Shown piece by piece: positions 1-11,990 of a DNA stretch of 64,000 nt. A program made the position numbers and the translations under genes. The notes beneath the pieces are model-generated. The model did not search any database. It was not told the DNA's origin and saw only the letters and a program-made list of their open reading frames with translations. Numbering within the stretch: the stretch's first letter is position 1; every line of letters starts with the position of its first letter. The stretch lies in contig CAJNOI010000044.1 of NCBI GenBank assembly GCA_905250115.1, positions 282,638 through 346,637 on the forward strand, written 5' to 3'. The stretch comes from Adineta steineri. Lineage: Eukaryota > Rotifera > Eurotatoria > Adinetida > Adinetidae.

Positions 1-1124
1 CTGAACTTAATACTTCGTTGAATGAAAAAATTATAATGAACAAAAATGAACTGTATAATTGAATTGTATACTCGGTTTAGTCTGACTTAAGAAGCTTAAA
101 CTTGTATCAGAAATGTTATGCATTAGAATGATTCGTTATTCTCTAAACGACCTGTTGATTACGAAGACAAAAGATTTTCATATATAGAAATCGTTTGATA
201 TGTGAAACTTTTCCTAAACCAAAAAGAAAAGTTTAGTAGACTCATCCTATCAATGAATTTGTGTTAGTTATTCTCTAGTTGTTGAATACTCATTATATTT
301 ACAATAAAATATACCTTCACTTTGTCTACTAAATATAAGAGTTGTTGGCTTTCCATTTGAAATGTGAATAATGTAAAAAATAGGAATATTCATTAAATAA
401 ACTAGTATTGCAGAAGATGAGTAAAAATAGATATTTGATTCATTTTAGTGTATAGACCAAAGATAAATGAAAATATTAAATCATGAAATTTATATCTACA
501 ATATCAGAAACAAAATCAGATGATTATTGTCGATAATTGTTTAAATTTGTTAAAATGCGTTATAAAACTAAATTATAAAACCGTTTATAGATTTCTATGT
601 TGCGCTTTGTAAATAAAAACTAAATTTTTACTATCTGACTCAATATATAGATCGATGCTCGTATTTTGTGTTAGTTAAGAGTTACATTTAATATTTTTCA
701 TACTCTAAAGAATCTTACATACAATGTGATAATTCGAACTTAACTATCTCTCAATGTATAGAAAGTAAAAGAAGAAAAATTAAACTTGATTGTTAATGTA
801 ATATTTTTTTTTCTCGTTTTTAACAACAACAACAACTATAATAGCCAAATTAAAAACAGATGGCCACAGTAATACAGTTATAACAGTAAAGATGATTTTC
901 AGTCAAACAAAACACACACACACGTGTGTCGGTGTGCTGAAATAACAAATAAACAAAAAAAAAGAAACTGAAAAAAGACGAAACAAACAAATAAACAAAC
1001 AATGAAACAAAAAAAAAGAAAATCACTTTTTCTTTTTCCTATATACCGTCGTTATCTGTAGCTACTGTTCTGTTGTTTGATTATCACAAAAAATTGAAAT
1101 CGAACTACACACACATAGATACAT
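1..1124. other. AT-rich intergenic sequence
   Basis: No coding region or RNA gene could be supported here. The stretch is AT-rich, with poly-A/poly-T runs and a short CA/GT palindromic tract near 910-935. Its right end abuts the 3' end of the minus-strand gene at 1125 and probably holds that gene's 3' UTR. Confidence 0.6.
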
Positions 1125-2855
1125 TCACTGTGGAAGTAAACGTGGTAGTAGAAACGTAGTTGTTGTTGTTGTAGTTGTTATTGGTTCTTGTTTAATATAA
1201 CAAAATTGTTGTTGTTGATGATATTGGTGTTGCTGCTGTTGTAAAGCAGCAAATGTAAGTAATTCAATTGTTGTTGTTGTAGTTGTATTTGTTGGTGGCA
1301 TTGGTGCTGTTGTATTGCAACCAAGAATTTTCAAGGTTGTTGAACAACTATTTTCATATTCATCCAGTGCTGTTGTCATTGTACAGGATGATGAGGATAA
1401 TGATGGACTTGAATAACAATATATTGGAATATCATCATCTGCATTTGATGGTTCACGTTTAATCAATTGTTCGATCAAAGCATCTGAAATCGTTTCAATA
1501 GGTATATAAATATCTATCTGGATGATTTTACCGTTTAATGTTGCTTGTCGGAGAACATTACAAGCAACAATTTGTGCAGCAGCTTGTAAACCAGTTGCTG
1601 TTATTTGTTGTTGATGTAATGGTGGAGGTTGTGGTGGACAATTATTATTTGATGTTGTTGTAGTTTCAAAACATAATGTTGTTGATGTTTGTTGTTGTTT
1701 TGAGATAGGTTCTTTGGATACAAATGTACCATTACGAAATAGAATCACTTCACGTGGTGATGATTTAACACGACGACGTGTTGATGAACGTGTTGAAGTT
1801 GTTGGAGAAGATTTTAATAGATCTGTATCACTATTACTAGTTGAACTTAATCCTAATGTAGTTGTCTTAGAATCAATTCGAGTAGCATCTTCAGCAATTA
1901 TAACAACACTGGCTTTAGGTTCTAAAAACAAAAAGAAATCTGAATTTTGTATATTTAAGTTCTAAGGATTTATTTACCTGCTGCTGTCGAATTTAATCGT
2001 CGTTTAGAAGCTGCACTGTTTCTTGACGTCCTAGAAATGAAAGAAATAAAGAAAAAAAATGAAATTATTCGATAGTAAAAATGAATTCTTACGCTCGAGA
2101 AGTAACTCGACCACCACGTTTGAATTTTTTTCCTTTTAATACTCGTGCTGGTACGATTGGTACTGACGGGATTGGTGATGATGTTGTTGCTGTAAATAGA
2201 AAACATAAAATAAAATAATTCATATGATAGAAGATTGAATATACAATCTCAAAAGTTCTATAACTATGAGGTTTTTTTTAAATTTACTTGTATAAGTATG
2301 ACCGATTGTTTTTCCATTATTATTATTACTATTATTATTTGTTGTAACAATTGGATGAAATTGATATTCATTACCACTAACATATAATGTTGTTGGCATT
2401 TCAGATGGTTCAATTTTAGGTTGATGTATTAAACGAACTGTTGTCGTTGTTGTTGATGGTAATTGTTGTTCAGAAGTTTTATGAGAAAAAAAATCAAGAA
2501 ATTCATTCTCTCGATTGATTTGCTGCGATTGAGAATAATTATTTAATTTATCTGATAAAATAACTGAATAATTATTAAATTTTGTTTTTTCATCTTCTTG
2601 TTTTATATCAATATCATTTAAATTAAAAAGATTTTGTTGTAATTCATGTTCAAATAATTGATCAAATAATAATGGTTTCATCCAATCTTCAAGATCATCA
2701 TCATCAATACTATCATTTGTTGGATTTAATATATCAAGAAAATCATCATTTAATTGTAATAATGGTGATAATGAATCGAACATTGATGCTGGTGGTGAGA
2801 CAGATAATGAACCAAATAATGTTGGATTATGTAAGGGAGCAAAATCAATTTCCAT
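1125..2855 (-). CDS. Unrecognised acidic, low-complexity nuclear-type protein (504 aa, 4 exons)
   Basis: Four exons (2855-2288, 2189-2093, 2030-1978, 1921-1125) join with consistent phase through GT-AG introns of 56-98 nt and give 504 residues. The ATG at 2855 was chosen because the open frame upstream has no ATG. The N-terminal third is acidic and hydrophobic (SPLLQLNDDFLDILN, DDDDLEDWM), like an activation domain. A Lys/Arg-rich patch follows (KGKKFKRGG, then SRNSAASKRR) across exons 2-3. The C-terminal half is Thr/Gln/Ser-rich. Three sites fit the SUMO consensus (IKQE twice, IKRE once). No bZIP, homeodomain or zinc finger was recognised. A transcriptional regulator is an inference from composition only. 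The gene is divergent from CCDC180. Confidence 0.6.
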
Positions 2856-3300
2856 TTTTAAACACGACCGATGAATCACCGGGGATAGGGGAATCAAAAA
2901 TAGAAAAACAAAAAGAAAATGAATATGAATGAAAACTACTATCTAAATAAAAAATTTCAGTCACAAGATCTTTATCGTTACACGTAGTACAATGGATTGT
3001 CTATCAAAGATAGCTGCCGATAATGCCTTTATATATATATAACAAAGACACATACACATTATATAAATGTAAAGAACGAACATTGATCCTTGCGAAAGAA
3101 AGAAAAAGGAAGAAACAGAAGAAGAAAAAAGAACGATGAAATACTATCGGTCCATAGTAGCCATTACTATGATTAATATAGCCTCTAACAACAAAAAAAT
3201 CTATACGAATAGAGTTCGTTGCATAGAAACATAATATAAAACTATTTCAATGGTTAAAAACAAGGACGCATCTTCTGAATAGATAGATTATATGTTAAAA
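2856..3300. promoter_or_regulatory. Shared 445-bp promoter region with a candidate RFX X-box
   Basis: This is the only space between the start codons of two divergent genes, so it should hold both promoters. At 3218-3230, GTTGCATAGAAAC matches the X-box consensus RYYNYY-N(1-3)-RRNRAC at 11 of 12 half-site positions, about 70 bp upstream of the CCDC180 start. RFX factors drive many ciliary genes through such boxes. That the site works here is an inference. Confidence 0.35.
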
Positions 3301-6300
3301 ATGAGGGCATCATCAGCTGCAAATTCTGTTCGGATTTTACCTACAAATAAAGTCTATCGACAGTTATTTGATGCACAAGTATAAATTTCGAAAATAATCT
3401 AAGATATCTATTAAAGAAATTCAATTTCAATAGGTACAATTAAGTGACGCTTATAATCGCGTACGAGATAATCAACTTTCTGAACCTATTAATATTGTAA
3501 CACATCCTGATGCAACACCATTGGTACGAAATATTAGACCACATGGTAATTATTTTGCATTTAATATTATCATTTTCAGAGACATTTAAATCGATACTAA
3601 TGTTAATTACCAACAATGAGCTTAGATTAATCTATAAATGATATAAAATTCTCCTATAGCTTTTATTAAAAGTATTGAATAGACTTGTTGTTACATATAT
3701 AAGCATATGAAACGAATCAAACAGTATATAAAGATTTATTTTAGAATCTCAAAAACGGCAATGGATTTCAAGTTTACCATACAATAATGATTCTTCTATT
3801 AATCCAGTAGCAATATTGTAAGATTGATAATTTATTAGAAAATTTACTTTTATTTCAAATTTAGTTTTCAAGATGAACAAAAACGACGTCAAACTGAAGA
3901 AGAACAAGAACTTGAGACAATTAAACAAGAAGTTTTTAATTTACCTGATAATATGAATGGACATGGTTAGTTTGTTTTTACATATATCTTTATCTTATAA
4001 AGATAAAAGGATGTTTTTTTATTTAAATAGGACAAACTGAAAATGATGTAAATAGTAAAGTAAATGTTACTGGAAGATTAGAAGCTAAACGACAAATTAA
4101 ATTCAAACAATTATGGGATGAATTTTTAGAGAAAATTGCTGAATTAAATCAAGTATTAAATTTTAATAAGAAGTCAAATGTTAAATCTTCTTTTCTTTAC
4201 AGAATTTATTAAAAGAATTAGAAGGAATAACTCGAGAATGTAATATGTATTATGAACAAGGAAATAAAGGTATATAATTTAATATTCAAATTTTTTTTGA
4301 ATGTTTTCTTCTAGATATTGATAAAGAATTACAAACAATGATCTATCAAAAAGTATGTTATAGATCATAACATACAGAAATCAATTAAATCATTTTATTT
4401 ATTTAGGAAATCACGACTTTATCATTCCAATTGTTTGATGATGAATTTCAATATCTTGAGAAATTACTTCCATCACGTCATTCAAAAATTCAAGAATATT
4501 GTCAATCAATTGAAGAACTTGAAATGGAACGAACTAATAAAGTTTGTTCATTAATAATTTTATTATGAAAAATATTTAATTTATTTCATAGTTTCGTGAT
4601 TTATTTAAACATTACTCTGATCGTCTTTATAGAACACATCATTTATCAGATGAAGATACAGCTAGTCAACTGGAAAAACAAGCAAATGTAAATATTAAAA
4701 AAAAAAAGAAAAATGATTTTTGTTTTTGTTATAGAAATTAAATTCACAAATAATTGAAAATCGTAAAATATATACTGAACTTGAAGCAAGATTATTATCA
4801 GGTGAAACTGATCGAATTCATCACTATCGAGAAGAACTTGTTGATTATCAAAATAAATGGAGAGAGAATATGTGGATTATTCTCAAACAAACTTGGATGT
4901 AAAGATAAATCTAATAAGGACTTTCTACTATATGATAATATTTGTATTTTTAGTGCAAGATTATCTAAATGTAAAGTAAGATTAGATGCAGCCATACAAA
5001 CCACTTGTGAACCAATTGGCTCAAATATAGCTGAAAAAACACGTCGCCTTATCGAACATATTAATAAATTAAAGTAAAAGATTTCTATAATTCTATAAAA
5101 ATAAGTTCTTTTTTATATAAATAGTACATTTATTCCACCTAAATCAACAAAAGAAAATGCTCAAAAATGGCATAAACAAGGTTATGATATTATGGATGGT
5201 ATTATTAATGAACGAAAAATACTTATTAATCAAATAATACAGATAATAAAAAATGAAATTAATTATTTAGAAGAAGAATGGAAAATAATAGGAGTAAAAC
5301 CCCTTTTTTTTGGTTTGAAATTTGTAATAAAATACTTGTATATCATAGGACAAAGTAATTCAAACTCAAGTCTATAACAATGAACAAATTGAAATGGTAT
5401 ATGAACGAGATATTGAACCATTGTTAGAAGAACGAAAACAATTTTTACAAGAATCTGTCATCGATCAAGCTAAAGTATGATATCTATATTATTAATTTCC
5501 TATTATAATGTAACTGAATTGTTTTTATAGATTGTATATGAACAATTAACAAATTCTATGTATAACATTCTCGATCAGCTATTAGCTTTTATTCAACCAG
5601 CATCTTGTCAATGGGATAATCATCAAAGTCAACTTGAACGTGTCACCGAACAGTTAGCTGATTTAATGAGTGAATCTCGTCGACCACATGATCTTCAAAA
5701 TGAAGTAAATTTAAGCAAAATACAAAAAATTCGTATTAAATATCGATAAAATATCTTCTAGAAAAAATTAACTAAACTTGATTCAACTTTGGATGAAATG
5801 CGTAGTGCATCAAATGAATCAATATTAAATCGTCTTTTAAAATCTGCTTATGATCAACTTGATACAATTCAAGCAAAGTATAAGAAACATTTTTTTTTAT
5901 TACATAATTCTATTATTTTGAATCTTTAGTTTTACACAATTTTATAAAATGGAACATGAAATTGTAAATAAATATTCTGATATGGTAACAGAAGAAGTTA
6001 ATAGATATAAAAATGAAATGCTGGATTATTTTCATGCTAAAGAAATTAATACAAACGATGATGAAAGTCTTTCATTACCAGATACAAATCCTCAACTATA
6101 TACAACATCAATAGCACGAACAACATATAAAATTGAAGAAATAAATAATAATAATGAATCTCATTTAACAGAAAATATAAATGCTCATAATGAAGAACAT
6201 GGTAATAATATATCTAATGATCAACCACAAGTACAAACATTTCTTACTGAAGATTCATCATTAACAGATATAATACCATGTACTAAATCATTTCAAATGC

Positions 6301-9300
6301 CATCAAATCTTGTTCAATCAATAATGTTTAAGTATATAAATTTATTTATTTTTTTGAAAAGAAAGAAAATCTTATTCTTTTGTTCTATATTAGTTTATGT
6401 CGAGCATTTCTTGATTATTATGATCAATGGAAAGAAGAAACAATACGAAGAGCTGATGCAGTTATTTTTACAAAACATGATGAACTTGATAAAGAAATGG
6501 ATTTTCAAATGCATTTACATGAACCAAGACGAATACGTATTGAAAATGATGTTCATCATGTTAGAGCAGGTAATTCAATGGAAGGATAGCACGATTTATT
6601 AAGTTAACTCATACTGTAAATAATCGGCAGAAAAACAATAAAAAATACAAGGAGCAAAGACAAACCCATAAGAAAGAAAAAAGTTTTATTTTTTGAAAAA
6701 TTTAAAAGCTACGGACGAAATAACATATAATGATGAAACCACCTAAAACAATAGATAAATTATTTTGTAATTTTATACTATATTATACATGCGAGAAAAT
6801 AAGACATCATGTTATAAATGTCTATTAATTATTGGTTCGTTTCTTTGATCTGTTCTTGCCATGTGTTATTTGTGTCCATCATTTGTTTGTTCAAGTTGTT
6901 CCATTTGTTTTAAATAGTACTGCTAGGGTGGGATACACCCAAAATTCAATAAAATTAAGAGTGCGGGTGTGAGAACTAGGAAAGTCGACACCCACACCCA
7001 CCCTCAAGATCGATCATTCAGACCATCTGAAATGCACCGTTTTCAGACGTTTACTATTGTATTTAGCATCCAGGAGGAACATTACAACAGTAGGATGAGG
7101 CAAATACAATAAAAAAATTGCTTATGTTTTTTTGTGATCATAATGAAGACTGATGAGATCACTACCAATGATGAAACGACCTAAAACAATAGATAATTTA
7201 TTTTTGCATGTAATACTATATTATACATACGACGAAATAAGACATCCTATTGTGGATGTCTATCAATTTTTGATTCATTTTTGTCATCTGCTCATGCATT
7301 TGCTTATTCGTGTCTACCATTTGTTCGTTAATCTACTTCAATTGATCTGTGATGGTAGTTCACAATGCATTTGGAGATGACGAATTAAGTGATATAGGTG
7401 GTGTTGGTACTGGATCAGTGGATGAAATTGATCCAGTACCAGCGCCATTAACTAAAACTAAAAGTTGATTTTGTTCAAGTTGTTCCATTTGTTTTAAATA
7501 GTACTGCTAGTGCATGTGAGAAGTAGAAAAGTCGACACCCACCCTCACCCTCAAGAGATAGCACGATTTATTCTTTTGAAAAATTCATCGATTTTACTTA
7601 CGCTTTAACGATCTTCCCACTCATAGTTTTACATAGATGTCTTTCCTAAATCTAATTTATTCCATTCCATGATAGGATGTAAGCGGAAATTGTAAAAATT
7701 CCTAAAGAAATAAATCACGGAAGATCTAGCGTCTAGTTCTGAATCTGAATTATACAGTAAAATGTTTTTCTTTTCTTTTAAATTTATAAGATGAACTTTC
7801 AACACATGATGAACGAATCGAACGTCATATTCGTGGTGTAGATGAAACATTAGAACAAACTGATACCAATTATCGTTTAATGTTAAATGATTTTTCAAAA
7901 TCTATAAATACATATAAAGATGATATACATACTCTTGAACAACTCTTTGTAAATGCAACAACAACAACTCGTCTTGTAGCATTACAAGAACGTTTAGCAA
8001 AAAAGCGTGATACATTTATGGAAAATGTTCGAATATCTTTACGTAATTTTCGCCAACAATTTGATGAAGCTATGCAATGTTTACGTCATGCAAATGCTAG
8101 TTTTCGTGAATCATTTATGTAATATTTTTTTTAGCAAAAATAAAATCGAAATTTGTTCATATTTTAATTTTTAGAATATTTTCTGAAGGTGGAAATTATA
8201 GTCGAGAAGAAATTGAAGTTTATCGACGAAAACTTGAAAAAACTGCTGGTCAAATAGATAAAGCTGAAACTGCTATATTAAAAGAAATGGAAAAATTAGA
8301 AAAAAAACAATTAGAAGAAGCAACAAAAATAATTAGTCTATTTCAAGAACGGTAAAATATTTTTTTTGAAAGAAACAAAAATTGCGTATTGATCTGAAAT
8401 CTATTTTTTAGTTTTAAAAATCATATGACAGATTTACAATTTATTGAACTTGCAAATCGTTGGATTAGTGATACACAAGTTAAAATTAAAGCTGAAGTTG
8501 GTGCAAATAATCAGCAAGCACAAACATTAAAAAAACTTATTCAATCATATCAAAACCAAATAGATTCATTTTTAAATCCTAATATTGATAAACAAGTAAA
8601 AAGAATTTTATAACTAAATAAAAAATATATTCGTTTTTTCATATTTATTAGAAAACAACATTAAATGAAATTCGTGATATTTTTCAACAAATATTATTAA
8701 TGAATTATGAGCGAGCTCTATATTTAAAATGTTTAAATAATGAATTAATTATACCAGCTTCAATTGTTTCAATTCTTAAAAATAAAGGATTAATTACAGA
8801 AGGTATTCAACAATTAATTTTCTTATTCTTATAAATTTTGTAATGATTAATTTTAGAAAAATTAGCAAATGATTTACATAGTGGTACAAATACAGACGAA
8901 ATGAATACATCACGAAGACCATCAAAAATCAATATAGCTGCTCGAAATAGTGTTGATGAAGTTAAATCAGTTAAATTTGCTGCACCAACACGAACAACTT
9001 TATCTCGAAATAAATCAGTTACAAATACTGGAACTGGTTTAACTAATGGACACCCAGAAGAAATGAATACAATTTCAACTATACGAACTCTTCTTCAGTA
9101 AGATTTATTTATTAAAATGAAAAGTATAAGAGTATTGTGTTTTTTTGTTAATAGTAAAAGTGAACATCAAGAATCTGATGAAATTGTTGAAGCAGATATG
9201 TCGAATACTTTAGGTATGTATTATACTAAAATCTCCAAATTTACATCTATTCGAAGTCAATCTAAGACTGATACTATAAATTGTATAGGGTTATAATAAA

Positions 9301-11484
9301 AGTTAAAAAATATTGAAGAGATATTCACATTAAAAAACAAGTAACGCTCGTCCGATGACTCGCTTATCTTTCTCGTAGAAATACATCCTCTTCATACTTA
9401 CTGGAAAAACAACTGAAAACCTCGCTCTTCTTTGTGATTCCTGACTCTTAGCATGTACTCGAATCCTAGTCAATGGTAAACGCAGATCAAAACATATTTG
9501 AGCCGTCGGCATCCGTGGCTTGTCGAACTAACCTTTAATGAATAAGTGAAGTGTTAGTAACCTTATACGCACGAAAAGAAACTCGGTTTCTATCGGTCCA
9601 CGTCAGTTTTTCCAATTCCTACTGTACCCTCCTTCAGTAGTCTGAGTATATAAGGGGCACATCTGACTTTCCCGCATCGAAATACCTCTACAAATGACTT
9701 TTCTAAAAAAAAAACCGTTTCGATGTTTTTTTGACCCTGCGGATACACAAGGAATCAAGCAATCGGACAATTTGTATTCATTGAACTCTTCTCTACGAGA
9801 AAGAGAACAATATAAAAAGTTTTATCTATGTTATTTTAGCGTCAAATTCACGTTCATTAGCCTCTCGTTCATCATCACGATCATCACAAGTAAAATTTTC
9901 GAATGCAAAATTCAAGAACAAGAAAAGGTTATTATTTCTAACTTATTTTTTTGTTTAGAAATAAATTTAAGAAAATTCTTGATTTGTCTTTTAGACCATC
10001 AGTTGATGGATCAGTTGCATCATCAACTACTAGACGTAATCCACAAGGTCGAGCAAAAACACGTGATGAAATCTATGCACTTTATTGTATTTTTGGTGAA
10101 AAGAAACATTCTGATCAAGATTTTATATCGAGAATATTGAATGTTCTACGTGAATCAAATGAAGGTTTACTTACTCATGCTGAAGTAAATATATAAATAA
10201 AGAGAAAATACATTGCAAATTATATTTTTTTTTGTAGTTATACTATCGAGAAAAAGGTTCACGTCCTGTTACTCGTCCTCAAGCATTACGTGAAAAATTT
10301 GATGATTATGCTAATACAATGATTGAAAAGTTAAAAAGTTATGAAGAACAATGTCGTTCGTATTATGAACATTCTATTAATGGTTCGTTTAAATTTTTAT
10401 ATTATAATAAAATAAATTTTTTTTGTTCTCTTTTTAGAATTTCGTGATATGCTTGAATTATTTGAACGTACATCATCATTATTAGCAAAAGCTGAACTTA
10501 ATGAACGAACTCAACAAGCCGAGAAAGTTTTAAATGAACTTAAACAACAATTTGATACAATACTCAATGGAAAATTTGATGACAGTACTACAGAAAAATC
10601 AAAAAACTATGATCAACTTCGTCCGACACTTGGTCATCCAGCACGCAAAAATGATTTACTTGAAATTGATAATCGAGAAAAAATACGTCAAAATGAACTT
10701 CAACAACTTGTTACTGAACTTCGTTTAACAACAATTGTAAAATAAAATTTTATTAATTACTTTTATTTATTTTTTTTGTCTTTATAGAAAAGTATTAAAA
10801 CAGATGCACAAACAACAGTTCAAGCTTTAGCAACAAATGCTGAACATTTATTAATTCTTTTTGATGATATTTTAACAGCTGATGAAATTATAAAAACAAG
10901 TATGAATAGATTATTATTATTGGTTTATAGAAGAAAGCATAAATTTTTAATATTTTAGAAATACCTGAAGTAAAACAACCTCTTTCGGAATTAGTACGAC
11001 GTCAACAATCAGGACGACCTTTGGAAAATAGAGATCCAAAACCTATACTTGAACGAAAACAAGGGCATTGGCCAGGTATATTACGTGTTAACTATTTATT
11101 AATTCTATCAAATTTTCGTATAGGTTTACCGTTACTTGATGAACAGATACTTCGTCCAGCAATAACAACAAAGAAACGTTCAACAGCTGCAAGTCAACGA
11201 CAAAAAACATCAGCTTCTGTTGTTACACAAAAGACAACATTACCTCAAATGGAAACAGTAGCACAACGTAATCAAGCTTATCAAGTATGAACTTATCTTT
11301 TTTCTTCTCTGTCTGAAGTTTTCAAATCATCTATTTGATTTTATTATAGCATTATAAAAAAGTATATATTCAAACATTATCCGATATTGAAAATCGTTGC
11401 TCAACAATATTAACTGATCTTGATCGATATCGATCACATTGGAAGGAATCAATTGAAAAATTACAACAATTAAGAACATGTTAA
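3301..11484 (+). CDS. CCDC180: Coiled-coil domain-containing protein 180 homologue (1551 aa, 31 exons)
   Basis: Thirty-one exons join in phase to a 1551-residue protein, close to the vertebrate CCDC180 length (about 1700). Exon starts include 3301, 3434, 3745, 3865, 4031, 4203, 4315, 4407, 4592, 4735, 4954, 5125, 5349, 5531, 5762, 5930, 6394, 7791, 8175, 8412, 8652, 8857, 9155, 9840, 9995, 10238, 10438, 10788, 10959, 11124 and 11350. The protein is almost entirely Glu/Lys/Gln-rich coiled coil, with the two long family regions (DUF4455/DUF4456 type) separated by an acidic low-complexity segment in exon 16. Members are linked to cilia, flagella and testis. Two introns are unusually long: intron 17 (6570-7790) carries an inserted repeat dimer and intron 23 (9214-9839) unidentified sequence. 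The frame is intact. The name rests on remembered family resemblance. Confidence 0.75.
6585..6600. repeat. Left copy of 16-bp target-site duplication
   Basis: GATAGCACGATTTATT here is repeated exactly at 7557-7572. The two copies bracket the foreign sequence inside CCDC180 intron 17. Confidence 0.8.
6601..7556 (-). mobile_element. 956-bp insertion: two decayed coiled-coil/tail-anchor modules with telomeric repeats
   Basis: Read on the minus strand, the insert starts with G-rich telomere-like repeats (7556-7534). It continues with a decayed module (about 7490-7105), a telomeric foldback (7007-6960) and a shorter second module (about 6905-6601). The first module keeps the LLVLVNG head, NKQMHEQMTKMNQ heptads, the ~50-nt intron and a VVSSLVVISS membrane tail, but carries in-frame stops. 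The second lacks the head and has a GC instead of a GT donor. Both are the same family as the array at 32.7-39.7 kb. Exact 16-bp duplications flank the insert, so the dimer probably arrived as one piece. It lies antisense in the host intron and leaves CCDC180 coding phase undisturbed. Confidence 0.75.
7557..7572. repeat. Right copy of 16-bp target-site duplication
   Basis: Exact repeat of 6585-6600, immediately right of the inserted repeat dimer. Confidence 0.8.
9214..9839 (+). other. Long CCDC180 intron 23 with unidentified, less AT-rich sequence
   Basis: This intron is about ten times the usual length in the gene. From about 9330 to 9700 it is visibly richer in G and C than its surroundings. 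It contains a clean TATA box (TATATAAG, 9647-9654) followed by a pyrimidine-rich stretch, as in a core promoter. No homology to other parts of the window was found. It could be an internal promoter or an old insertion. Confidence 0.4.
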
Positions 11485-11990
11485 AAATCTACTTTTTTCT
11501 TTCTTATTTTTGTTTTTAAATAAATTGCAAATGAGTGTATTGCGTTTTTACAGAAATATTCATTTTAATTAAATAAACAGACATAGTCTTCTATAAATTA
11601 TATTCTTCACACTTGATAATATTTACAAAAATTATTTGTATACTCACAATCAACAATCTCCTCTATGAAACTAAAAGAACGATGTATCAGATTATGTTGA
11701 ATTTTAGTGAATGGAAGATGTCATGTACTTTAGGTTTATTTTATTTTTCTGAAAAATGTGTAGTCACATGCAGTGATAGTAATGCAGAGAAACTCGCCAT
11801 GTGAATAGAAGAAAAACAACACACAATAGGGACGCATGTTCGGTGTTTTTTTTTCTTTTTCTTCTGTCAAGCTATAACATCCAATGATTATTTTATTCTA
11901 CGTAGAAAAGATAGCAAACGACCGAACTATATATTGTTTGTGTACTTGATAAAAAGAAATTTTTTTATAAGTTCGAGCTCTTTTATCAAC
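11485..11990. other. Intergenic region between CCDC180 and DDO
   Basis: About 500 bp holding the presumed CCDC180 3' UTR (AATAAA-like runs near 11570) and the promoter of the next gene. No other feature was seen. The short open frame at 11613-11804 has no recognisable content. Confidence 0.5.

Noticed and set aside
2093..2189. bZIP basic region in the Lys/Arg-rich exons of the first gene
   Set aside because: The N-x7-R spacing and a following leucine zipper are absent.
2856..2897. Longer N-terminus for the 1125-2855 gene
   Set aside because: The open frame upstream begins with TTG, not ATG. The same applies to apparent extensions of DDO, TFG and the ureidoglycolate-lyase-like gene.
7149..7178. 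CTGATGA...GAAAC pattern resembling a hammerhead ribozyme core
   Set aside because: It is the complement of the TCATC-rich membrane-tail coding sequence of an inserted module. Stem II is only four weak pairs, lacks the closing G-C pair, and is not kept in the sister module.
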